Shown here: positions 22,144 through 29,222 of the stretch, piece after piece
How positions within the stretch are numbered: the first letter of the stretch is position 1
Layout: every line of letters starts with the position of its first letter
Origin: Elusimicrobiota bacterium
GTDB lineage: Bacteria > Elusimicrobiota > Elusimicrobia > UBA1565 > UBA9628
DNA: 32,272 bases
Direction of reading: 5' to 3'
Assembly: GCA_023249645.1 (NCBI GenBank)
Contig: JAHFCF010000025.1
Coordinates: forward strand, 1-32,272
The notes under the pieces: model-generated
What the model was told of the DNA's origin: nothing
Database searches by the model: none
Seen by the model: the letters and a program-made list of their open reading frames with translations, nothing else
Program-made: the position numbers and the translations under genes

Positions 22144-23082
22144 ATGAAAAATTCAATAAAAATAATCATTATTTTGTTATTTTGTGGAGCGCCGAGCAGG
22201 GCTGCGTCCCGGAAGATCCGCGTCGTTGCCACCATCCCGGAGCTCGTGGACATCACCCAGCGCGTGGGCGGAGACCTTGTCGAGGTCGAGGGACTGGCCC
22301 GCGGAACCGAGGATATCCATCAGGTGGTCATGCGTCCGCGCTTCGTGACCAAGCTCAACAAGGCGGATGCGGTCGTCTACTTGGGTCTTTCGATCGAGCA
22401 CGCTTTCCTTCCGGGGCTCTTGGATGTGTCGGTCAATCCCAAGATGCGCCAGGACCCGGTCACGCAGGGCTGCATCGGACCAGGCTGCATCGACTGCTCC
22501 GAGGGATTGAGCGTCCTGGAAAAACCTGACACCTTGAGCCGCGCCCAAGGCGAGATCCACCCGCAAGGCAACCCGCACTACAATGTCGATCCCAACGAGG
22601 GACCGCGCATCGCTCGCGTCATCGCCGCCGGACTTTCTCGAATAGATCCGGCGCACCAGTCCGAGTATGGGAAGAATCTCAAGACCTACCTGGCCGAGCT
22701 CGCACCAAAGATCATTGAGTGGCGCCGATGGGTGAGGCCGCTTCGCGGGCTCAAGGCCGTCTCCTTCCATAAGGATGTGTGCTATCTGGGCCGCTTCACG
22801 GGCCTCGACTTCATCGACACCCTGGAGTTCAAGCCCGGCATCGCGCCTACGCCGACCCATCTGGCAGCATTGATCCAGGTGATGAAGGCGCAGAGCATCA
22901 AGCTCATCGTGCGCGAACAGCAGTACGATCCCAAGGTCTGCCAATGGCTTGCGGATCAGACGGGCGCCAAGGTCGCGTCCATCGGGACCATGGCCAATGC
23001 TTTCCCCGGGACCGAGACTTTCGTGAAGTTCTCCGAGCGCAATCTGAAGAACATCCTGGACGCCGTCGGTCCGAAGCCCTGA
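22144..23082 (+). CDS. Zn/Mn ABC transporter substrate-binding protein (ZnuA/TroA family)
   Basis: This 312-residue cluster A-I binding protein has signal peptide MKNSIKIIIILLFCGAPSRA. RKIRVVATIPELVDITQRVG starts the mature lobe. Likely metal ligands are His59 (TEDIHQ), His139 or His145 (EIHPQGNPHYNVDP) and an acidic residue in the second lobe. The family's His/Asp-rich loop is missing. In its place QGCIGPGCIDCSEG holds three cysteines (C110, C115, C118), which could bind a soft metal or form a disulfide. The stop and the next ATG share one base, so translation is coupled with the ATPase gene. Zinc is the likeliest substrate, but this is inferred. Confidence 0.85.
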   Translation: MKNSIKIIIILLFCGAPSRAASRKIRVVATIPELVDITQRVGGDLVEVEGLARGTEDIHQVVMRPRFVTKLNKADAVVYLGLSIEHAFLPGLLDVSVNPKMRQDPVTQGCIGPGCIDCSEGLSVLEKPDTLSRAQGEIHPQGNPHYNVDPNEGPRIARVIAAGLSRIDPAHQSEYGKNLKTYLAELAPKIIEWRRWVRPLRGLKAVSFHKDVCYLGRFTGLDFIDTLEFKPGIAPTPTHLAALIQVMKAQSIKLIVREQQYDPKVCQWLADQTGAKVASIGTMANAFPGTETFVKFSERNLKNILDAVGPKP

Positions 23083-23786
23083 TGAAGGACCCGCTCATCC
23101 AGTTCAAGCACGCCTCTTTGGGCTATGGCCGTTATCCGGTCCTCTCGGGTGTGAATCTGTCCATCGAGCCCGGAGCCTTCGTCGGCATCCTGGGTCCCAA
23201 CGGTGCCGGCAAGAGCACCTGGCTCAAGGCTCTCTTGGGCCTCATCCCCTGCCAGAAAGGGCATGTGGCGTGCCGCGAGGATCTGCGTTTCGGCTATGTG
23301 CCGCAGAAAGAGCGGCTCGATCCGATCTATCCGCTCTCCGCCCAGGATGTCGCGGGCATGGGGACGTATCGGCGATTTAGATTCTGGCCCTGGAAGGGCC
23401 GCAAAGATCGCCGGGAGCTCGTCGGCCATTGTCTCAATGCCTGCGGCGCGTCCCTCTTGAGTCATCGGCCCTACAGCGACTTATCGGGCGGCCAGAAGCA
23501 GCGGGTCCTCTTGGCGCGCGCCTTGGTCACGCAGCCGGAGGTCCTGGCGCTGGATGAGCCCTTGGCCGGCATCGATATCACGACGCAGAAATCGCTCCTG
23601 CGCCTCTTGAAGCAGTTCAAGGACGAAGGGAAACTGACCATCCTCATGGTCAGCCATCGCGTCCAGGCAGAACGAGGGCTCTTCAGCCACATCATCTGGT
23701 GCGACGAGGGCCAAGCCGTGATGGGGCCGGCCGAGGACATGCTGGCCAAGGCGCAGATCGGGGATATTTTTAAGAGCGAATTATGA
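23082..23786 (+). CDS. Zn/Mn ABC transporter ATPase (ZnuC-like)
   Basis: This 234-residue ATPase shows Walker A GILGPNGAGKSTW (about 35-47), Q-loop YVPQKERLDPIYPLS, signature SDLSGGQKQRVLLARALV and Walker B EVLALDEPLAGID. The switch His is in MVSHRV. The segment VPQKERLDPIYPLSAQDV is typical of metal-importing ABC ATPases. The start is ATG 23082 within TGATG, one base shared with the previous stop; an in-frame extension into the binding-protein gene is rejected. It couples ATP hydrolysis to import through the permease downstream, with which it overlaps by 4 nt. Confidence 0.92.
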   Translation: MKDPLIQFKHASLGYGRYPVLSGVNLSIEPGAFVGILGPNGAGKSTWLKALLGLIPCQKGHVACREDLRFGYVPQKERLDPIYPLSAQDVAGMGTYRRFRFWPWKGRKDRRELVGHCLNACGASLLSHRPYSDLSGGQKQRVLLARALVTQPEVLALDEPLAGIDITTQKSLLRLLKQFKDEGKLTILMVSHRVQAERGLFSHIIWCDEGQAVMGPAEDMLAKAQIGDIFKSEL

Positions 23787-24655
23787 GCAAGATCCTGGAG
23801 ATGCTCAGACCGGATTTCGTGCTCCATCACGCGCTCTATGGAAGCGTCGTGACCGGGCTCGTCGTGCCCTTGGTCGGCGTCTATTTCCTTTTGAGGCGTC
23901 TGGTCTTCTGGGGGGTGGCGCTGCCGCAGGTCTCGGCCGCGGGCATCGCGTTCGCCTTCATGCTGCAGGGCTTCGGGTTCACGCTGTTGGCCGGCGGTGA
24001 GAGCCAGGAGCGGCATCTGGCCATCCTGGGCTCCCTGCTGTTCACAGGCCTCGCCATCCTGGTCCTGGCGTGGCTGGAGCGTCGAGGCCGGGGGATCTCC
24101 GAAGGACGGATCGGGGCTCTCTATGCCCTGGCCTCAGCCGCTTCGATCCTTTTCGTGGCCTGGAACGCTGCCGGCGAGACGGAACTGCTGGGTCTGCTCA
24201 AGGGAGAGATCGTCGCCATCTCTGAGAGGGATTTTCATACCATGCTGGATGCCTTCGCCCTGATCGCGGGAACCATGTTCCTTTTTCAAAGGGAGTTCGT
24301 GCTCGTCTCCTATGACCGTGACATGGCCGTGACCTTGGGGCGCCGCGTGCTGGGCTGGGACATCCTGCTCTACGCCATCGTCGGGCTGACGATCTCGCTC
24401 GGCGTCATGACCGTGGGGCCGCTGGTCATCTTCGGCTTTTTGGTCATTCCTCCCATGGCGGCTTTGCCGTGGTCGCGCGGCATCATGTCCTTCTCTCTCT
24501 TGGCGTCGTTCTTCGGAGGGGCCGGCGCTGCCATCGGCTTTTATCTCTCCTACGTCCAGGACCTGCCCCTGGGGCCGGTGATCGTGTGCGTCACCTGCGG
24601 CTTGTGGACATTGTCCGCACTCTTGCGCCAGATCCGGCGCTGGATCGGCGGATGA
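23783..24655 (+). CDS. Zn/Mn ABC transporter permease (ZnuB-like)
   Basis: This 290-residue ABC-3 family permease has about eight to nine hydrophobic helices. GSVVTGLVVPLVGVYFLLRR, the LVFWGVALPQVSAAGIAFAF block (equivalent to MSFMGDALSHA-type sequence), and YAIVGLTISLGVMTVGPLVI with FGFLVIPPMAALPWS are the family signatures. The last contains the conserved Pro-Pro. It forms the inner-membrane channel for the metal. The start overlaps the ATPase stop by 4 nt (ATGA). The hydrogenase genes begin 37 nt downstream with their own -10-like box. Confidence 0.88.
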   Translation: MSKILEMLRPDFVLHHALYGSVVTGLVVPLVGVYFLLRRLVFWGVALPQVSAAGIAFAFMLQGFGFTLLAGGESQERHLAILGSLLFTGLAILVLAWLERRGRGISEGRIGALYALASAASILFVAWNAAGETELLGLLKGEIVAISERDFHTMLDAFALIAGTMFLFQREFVLVSYDRDMAVTLGRRVLGWDILLYAIVGLTISLGVMTVGPLVIFGFLVIPPMAALPWSRGIMSFSLLASFFGGAGAAIGFYLSYVQDLPLGPVIVCVTCGLWTLSALLRQIRRWIGG

Positions 24656-24675
24656 CGGCCTCTTAGCAAAAGATA

Positions 24676-24681
24676 TATATT
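24676..24681 (+). promoter_or_regulatory. Putative -10 box of the hydrogenase operon
   Basis: TATATT lies in an AT-rich patch (AGATATATATTA) 11 nt before ATG 24693. The only -35 candidate is weak (TGACGG, 24653-24658, 17-bp spacing). No Shine-Dalgarno sequence precedes the ATG, so a very short leader is implied. Confidence 0.4.
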
Positions 24682-24692
24682 ACCTTTGCGCT

Positions 24693-25721
24693 ATGGGCCG
24701 GCATTTTCTTAAGGACCAGGACTTCCAGGCGTTTCTTCGCGCCCTCCTGAAGGCCAAGGCCGTCGTGGGGCCCGTGGCCAAGAAGCACAAGTTCGTCTTC
24801 GCGCGGCTCGAGGCCCCCGGGGATCTTCGCCTCGATTACGACGTGACCATCCTGCCGCCCAAGAAGGAATTCAGCCCCACCAGCCAGGACCTCGTGCGCT
24901 TCGATGGTGCCAGGTTCGAGGGCTGCGTGGAGCCCCAAGAGAAGATCCTCTTCGGCGTCCATTTCTACGACGTCAAGGCGCTCGACATGACGGACCTCCT
25001 TTTTAAGGAGAAGAACGACGACCGCAACTACACGGCCCATCGCGAGGCGGCGACCATCGTCGTCTCCAACATCCAGAAGGTCGCGCCGCGGGCCTTCTGG
25101 GCGTCCATCGGCTCCGAGGTCAAGCCCAAGGGTCATGACGCCTGGCTGACCAAGATCAGCGGCGGGTATGTCTTTGAGACGCGCACAGCCAAGGGCGAAG
25201 CCCTTCTTCAATATGGGAAATTCGTGCCGGCGACAGAGGCGCAATTCAGGGCTGCGCGCCAAGCCAACGAAGATATTTTGAAGAAATGCCCGGAGAAGCT
25301 CCAGGGCTCCTCCGCCGAAGTGGCCAAGAAGGTGCGCGCCGCTTTCAGCCGAGAAGAGCTTTGGACCAAATTCGCCAAAGACTGCTTTTCCTGCGGTTCC
25401 TGCAACACGGTCTGCCCCACCTGCTACTGCTTCGACGTGCAGGACTGGTGGAACGTGGATCAGAAATCCGGGGCACGGACCCGCACTTGGGATGCCTGCT
25501 TGACCGAGGATTTCGCCAAGATCTCCCTGGGCTCTGGAGCGGCCGAGAACTTCCGCGAGGAGCGTGCCGAGCGCTTCCGCCACCGCTTCATGCGCAAATC
25601 CGCCTATTTGAACCCAAAGCTGGGCGGCCCTGCCTGCGTGGGCTGCGGCCGCTGCTCCATGGCCTGCACCGCGGACATCGCCGATCCGGTCCGGGTCATC
25701 AACGAGATCCTGGAGGCCTGA
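24693..25721 (+). CDS. Group 3b [NiFe] hydrogenase beta subunit (Fe-S electron transfer)
   Basis: This 342-residue protein resembles the sulfhydrogenase beta subunit (HydB). Its C-terminal part has two [4Fe-4S] motifs: C231, C234, C237 and C241 in KDCFSCGSCNTVCPTCYCF, and C315, C318, C321 and C325 in PACVGCGRCSMACTAD. It relays electrons between the small subunit and the flavin subunit. The N-terminal region ILFGVHFYDVKALDMTDLLF aligns with the family's FGVRPCD segment but has Tyr where I expect Cys. The family's later CFC stretch appears here as RAFWASIG. An extra cluster present in many homologues may therefore be lost. The next gene follows with no gap. A longer minus-strand frame here is a coding shadow. 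Confidence 0.85.
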   Translation: MGRHFLKDQDFQAFLRALLKAKAVVGPVAKKHKFVFARLEAPGDLRLDYDVTILPPKKEFSPTSQDLVRFDGARFEGCVEPQEKILFGVHFYDVKALDMTDLLFKEKNDDRNYTAHREAATIVVSNIQKVAPRAFWASIGSEVKPKGHDAWLTKISGGYVFETRTAKGEALLQYGKFVPATEAQFRAARQANEDILKKCPEKLQGSSAEVAKKVRAAFSREELWTKFAKDCFSCGSCNTVCPTCYCFDVQDWWNVDQKSGARTRTWDACLTEDFAKISLGSGAAENFREERAERFRHRFMRKSAYLNPKLGGPACVGCGRCSMACTADIADPVRVINEILEA

Positions 25722-26543
25722 ATGACGAAAGAGAACATCTTTCTTCCTCAGGAAGCCAAGATCCTCCGCGTGGAGAAGACGACCGGGCTTGAGCGGATAT
25801 TCACCCTGCGTCTGGCGGATGGAAGCTCTCTGAGTTTCGAGCCGGGCCAGATCCTGGAGGTGGGGCTTTTCGGCTATGGCGAGATCCCCATCGGCGTGGC
25901 CAGCTCTCCGACGCGCAAGAAAACCTTTGACATCGTGGTGCGCTCCGTGGGCCGCGTGTCCCAGGCTCTCAACCGGCTCTCGGAAGGCGACTCGCTCTTC
26001 ATCCGGGGCCCTTGGGGCAAGGGATTTCCCCTGGAGAACCTGCGCGGCCACGATCTTCTGATCATCGCCGGAGGCATCGGGCTGTGCCCCACCCGCAGCC
26101 TCATCCAGTACATCCTGGATCGTCGCCAGGAGTTCAAACGCTTCATCCTTTTTTACGGGGCGCGCGACCCGCAGCAGCAGCTCTTCGCCCACGACCTCGC
26201 GGACTGGCGCCAGGCCAAAGACGTCGAATACCATGAGACCGTGGATCGGGGAACCCCCGGATGGCAGGGCAACGTCGGCGTGATCACGACGCTCTTCTCC
26301 AAGACGCCGATCGAGGCGGACACACGCGTCGTCATCTGCGGGCCTCCCATCATGTTCAAGTTCGTCATCCGCGAGCTCGACAAGCTCGGCGTCGCGCCGG
26401 AGAACATCTTTGTGGACCTGGAGCGCCGCATGAAATGCGGGGTGGGCAAGTGCGGCCACTGCCAGATCAACGACCAATATGTCTGCACCGACGGTCCGGT
26501 CTTCTCGTTGGCCCAGATCGCGCCGCTCGAGGAGGCCATCTGA
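25722..26543 (+). CDS. Group 3b hydrogenase gamma subunit, FAD/NAD(P)-binding
   Basis: This 273-residue protein of the ferredoxin-NADP reductase fold resembles HydG and PyrK. FEPGQILEVGLFGYGEIPIG and ASSPT form the FAD-binding block, FIRGPWGKGFPL the linker, LLIIAGGIGLCPTRSLIQY (about 107-125) the NAD(P)-binding loop and VVICGPPIMF the C-terminal CGPP motif. A [2Fe-2S] site follows: KCGVGKCGHCQI and YVC. It exchanges electrons with NAD(P)H. The stop and next ATG share one base. Choice between NADP and NAD cannot be made from sequence alone; group 3b enzymes usually prefer NADP. Confidence 0.88.
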   Translation: MTKENIFLPQEAKILRVEKTTGLERIFTLRLADGSSLSFEPGQILEVGLFGYGEIPIGVASSPTRKKTFDIVVRSVGRVSQALNRLSEGDSLFIRGPWGKGFPLENLRGHDLLIIAGGIGLCPTRSLIQYILDRRQEFKRFILFYGARDPQQQLFAHDLADWRQAKDVEYHETVDRGTPGWQGNVGVITTLFSKTPIEADTRVVICGPPIMFKFVIRELDKLGVAPENIFVDLERRMKCGVGKCGHCQINDQYVCTDGPVFSLAQIAPLEEAI

Positions 26544-27295
26544 TGCCCAAGCCCCGGGTGGCGTTCTTCGACTTCGCCTGCTGCGAGGGCTGCCAGATCG
26601 AGTTCACCAACTACGGCGACCCGGCCTTCCTGGAACTTTTGAAGCACGTGGACGTGGTGGAATTCCGAGAGGCCATGTCCGAGAAGACCACGGAGCCCAT
26701 CGACATCGCCTTCATCGAGGGGAGCTTCACGCGGGAAGCGGACCGGGCAAGGCTCGAGGACATCCGCCGGCGCGCCAAGATCGTCATCGCTTACGGCCAA
26801 TGCGCGACCACGGCGGGCATCAACGCGCTTAAGAACCACACGAAGGATTACAAGGCGTTCGTCTACGGCCAGGATGCCGGCATGCCGCACTTGGACAGCC
26901 AGAAGGCCGTGGGCATCGACCAGGCCATCCCGGTGGACTATTACGCCTGGGGCTGTCCGGTCAACAAGTACGAGGTGCTCCAGATCGTCTCGCACCTTCT
27001 GCACGGCAAGGAGCCGGTCATCCCCAACTACCCGGTCTGCGTGGAATGCAAGCGCCGCGAGACCATCTGCCGCTATGACGACGATGATTACTGCCTGGGT
27101 CCGACCGCGCGCGCGGGCTGCGGCGCGCCGTGCCCGGCGGACGGCATCCCCTGCGAAGCATGCCGGGGCTTCGTGGATAATCCCAACCACGAGGCTCTCG
27201 TGAAGGTCCTGACCAAGAGGGCGGGAATGCCCAAGGGCTGGGCCGAGGAGAAGTCCCGCATGTTCACGGCCAACCAAAGGGGCGACGCGAAATGA
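26543..27295 (+). CDS. Group 3b [NiFe] hydrogenase small (delta) subunit
   Basis: This 250-residue small subunit begins MPKPRVAFFDFACCEGCQIE; C14 and C17 start the proximal cluster. AYGQCATTAGI and YYAWGCPVNKYE supply the remaining ligands. After EPVIPNYPVCVECKRRETIC there is a ferredoxin-like stretch with CLGPTARAGCGAPCP and CEACRG for the medial and distal clusters. There is no twin-arginine signal, so the enzyme is cytoplasmic, as expected for group 3. ATG 26543 is coupled to the previous stop; the upstream in-frame extension runs through the gamma subunit gene and is rejected. It overlaps the large subunit gene by 4 nt. Confidence 0.9.
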   Translation: MPKPRVAFFDFACCEGCQIEFTNYGDPAFLELLKHVDVVEFREAMSEKTTEPIDIAFIEGSFTREADRARLEDIRRRAKIVIAYGQCATTAGINALKNHTKDYKAFVYGQDAGMPHLDSQKAVGIDQAIPVDYYAWGCPVNKYEVLQIVSHLLHGKEPVIPNYPVCVECKRRETICRYDDDDYCLGPTARAGCGAPCPADGIPCEACRGFVDNPNHEALVKVLTKRAGMPKGWAEEKSRMFTANQRGDAK

Positions 27296-28608
27296 AAAAA
27301 ACCATCTCCATCGCCGTCCATCATCTGACCCGCGTGGAAGGCCACGGCAACATCACGGTCAACGCGACCGACGGCCGCATCGAGAAGTGCGAATGGGCCG
27401 TGCCCGAGGCTCCGCGATTCTTCGAGGCCATGGTCCGGGGCCGCCATTACTCGGAGGTGGCGCGCATCACGAGCCGCATCTGCGGGATCTGCTCGATTGG
27501 CCACACCCTGGCCTCGGTCAAGGCGACCGAGCAGGCCTTGGGCATCCGGGTGACGCCGCAGACAAAGATGCTGCGCACGCTCCTCAAGCACGCGGAGAAC
27601 TTCGATTCCCACGTCCTGCACGTGTATTTTTTGGCCGCGCCGGATCTCCTGGGCGCGCCGTCGGTCTTTCCCCTGGTCGCGACCCATGGGGAGGTCGTGG
27701 CCCGGGCCCTGAGGCTCAAGCGCCTGGCCCATGAATGGGGCTCCCTGATCGGGGGCCGCACCACGCATCCGACGACCGTCATCCCGGGAGGCTTCTCCAA
27801 GCTTCCGACAGTGCGGGAGCTCGAAGGGCTCAAAAAGAAGCTTTTATCAGCCGTGCCTGATCTGGCGGCCACGCTGGACACGGTCAAAGCCTTGAGCGGC
27901 GCCATCCCGGCCTTCGATCGCCCGACGGAATACATGGCCCTGCACGCCGCGGATGAGTATGCCCTCTATGACGGCCAAGTCCAGAGCGTGCTTCCGGACG
28001 GAGACAAGGCCTCCTATAAAGTCGTTGACTACAGAAAATGCACCAATGAGTACATGGTGCCGACCTCCACGGCCAAGTACACCAAGAACCGTCTGGCGAG
28101 CTACGCGGCGGGCGCTTTGGCGCGGTTCAACAACAACCACGGACAACTGCATCCCGAGGCGAAGAAGGCCGCCGCTGCCTTGGGCCTCAAGCCCATCTGC
28201 GTCAATCCCTACCTGAACACCGTGGCGCAGGTCATCGAGATCGTTCATTCCTACCACGACTCCCTGCGCCTGGTCGATGAATTGATCAAAAAAGGCATCC
28301 GGGAGGAAGGCTTGGTCAAGCCGACCAAATACTCCCGGGGGGCCGGGGCCGTCGAGGTCCCGCGCGGCATCCTCTTCCACGAGTATTCCTACGACAAGGA
28401 CGGCATGTGCCTGGGAGGCAACTGCATCATCCCCACGAACCAGAACCACGCCAACATCCAAGGTGACTTCGAGGCGCTCGTTCCCCAGCTTCTCCAGGAG
28501 GGAGCGACGGAAAAGGGGATGGAGAAGCGCCTGGAAATGCTCGTGCGGGCCTATGACCCGTGCATCTCGTGCTCCACGCACTTCTTGGATGTCCATTTCG
28601 TCCGCTAG
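27292..28608 (+). CDS. Group 3b [NiFe] hydrogenase large (alpha) subunit
   Basis: This 438-residue catalytic subunit carries HHLTRVEGHGNITV at the N-terminus, the L1 ligand motif SRICGICSIGH (about 61-71) and the L2 motif DPCISCSTH at the C-terminus. The four cysteines bind the NiFe(CN)2CO centre. After the L2 His a tail of 8 residues (FLDVHFVR) remains for removal by the maturation protease, whose gene overlaps this one. Length and motifs fit the soluble bidirectional group 3b enzyme, producing or consuming H2 with NAD(P)H and able to reduce sulfur in some archaea. No hyp maturation genes are in the window, so cofactor assembly must be encoded elsewhere. Confidence 0.92.
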   Translation: MKKTISIAVHHLTRVEGHGNITVNATDGRIEKCEWAVPEAPRFFEAMVRGRHYSEVARITSRICGICSIGHTLASVKATEQALGIRVTPQTKMLRTLLKHAENFDSHVLHVYFLAAPDLLGAPSVFPLVATHGEVVARALRLKRLAHEWGSLIGGRTTHPTTVIPGGFSKLPTVRELEGLKKKLLSAVPDLAATLDTVKALSGAIPAFDRPTEYMALHAADEYALYDGQVQSVLPDGDKASYKVVDYRKCTNEYMVPTSTAKYTKNRLASYAAGALARFNNNHGQLHPEAKKAAAALGLKPICVNPYLNTVAQVIEIVHSYHDSLRLVDELIKKGIREEGLVKPTKYSRGAGAVEVPRGILFHEYSYDKDGMCLGGNCIIPTNQNHANIQGDFEALVPQLLQEGATEKGMEKRLEMLVRAYDPCISCSTHFLDVHFVR

Positions 28609-29065
28609 AAGTCGTCTGCTGATCGGCCTGGGCAATTACTGCGCCTCGGACGACGCGATCGGTCCGCGCCTGATCGAACACATCGCCGAGAAGGGTCTGG
28701 AGAAAGGTTTTCGCGCCATCGATCTTTCGGGCAACCCCCTCAATCTCTTGTCTTATCTGGAGCCGGCGACCGCGCGCATCCTCATCGTGGACTGCGCCCG
28801 CATGGGCCGCAAGCCCGGGAGCTGCGTCTTTTTCAAAGCCAATGACGTGAAAACTCAAAAACGTCTGCCGGGCATGAGCACGCACGAGGGAGACGTACTC
28901 AAGATTTTGGACTTGGCCGAGCAAATGAAGTATCGTATCCCGCCGCTGGAGTTCATGGGCATCGAGCCCCAGAGCACCGAGAGCGGGATCGGCCTTTCTC
29001 AGCCGCTAGAAAGCCGCTTGCCGGAGTATGCGGCGATCGCCGTCAAGAAGCTGTGCGGAGGATGA
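28589..29065 (+). CDS. Hydrogenase maturation protease (HycI/HyaD family)
   Basis: This 158-residue endopeptidase clips the C-terminal tail of the large subunit after nickel insertion. RLLIGLGNYCASDDAIGPRL (about 9-28) has the first acidic ligand in the SDDAIG motif, ILIVDCARMGRKPG the second Asp, and MSTHEGDVLKILDLAE the His ligand. MGIEPQSTESGIGLS is also typical. The frame is open well upstream inside the large-subunit gene. ATG 28589, 20 nt before that gene's stop, gives the normal N-terminus. Gene order (protease directly after the large subunit) is the common arrangement. Confidence 0.87.
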   Translation: MSISSARSRLLIGLGNYCASDDAIGPRLIEHIAEKGLEKGFRAIDLSGNPLNLLSYLEPATARILIVDCARMGRKPGSCVFFKANDVKTQKRLPGMSTHEGDVLKILDLAEQMKYRIPPLEFMGIEPQSTESGIGLSQPLESRLPEYAAIAVKKLCGG

Positions 29066-29066
29066 G

Positions 29067-29222
29067 ATGGATCAAGCGCGCAAAAAGATGCTCCTCATCA
29101 ATTTAGTGGCCCTGGCCAGCAGCGCCATCGCCTTGGCCGCGTCCTATTACTTCCTCGCGCAGAACCAGGCCAAGCGACAGCCGTCCGTCCAGACGCCGGT
29201 CCAGGCTGCTGCGAGGCGTTAG
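29067..29222 (+). CDS. 51-residue single-span membrane protein
   Basis: MDQARKKMLLINLVALASSA and IALAASYYFLAQNQAKRQPS describe a small protein with a basic N-terminus, one TM helix (about 9-32) and a Gln/Pro-rich tail. ATG 29067 is 1 nt after the protease stop, with GGAGGA near 29057-29062 as ribosome site, so it looks translated with the hydrogenase operon. It could anchor the enzyme or be unrelated. It ends 4 nt inside the convergent serine protease gene. I recognise no family. Confidence 0.55.
   Translation: MDQARKKMLLINLVALASSAIALAASYYFLAQNQAKRQPSVQTPVQAAARR

Noticed and set aside
24663-26477. A 604-codon minus-strand frame opposite the hydrogenase beta and gamma genes
   Set aside because: The plus-strand genes have intact Fe-S and flavin motifs; the antisense product has low-complexity His/Ala/Gly/Leu composition and no domain.
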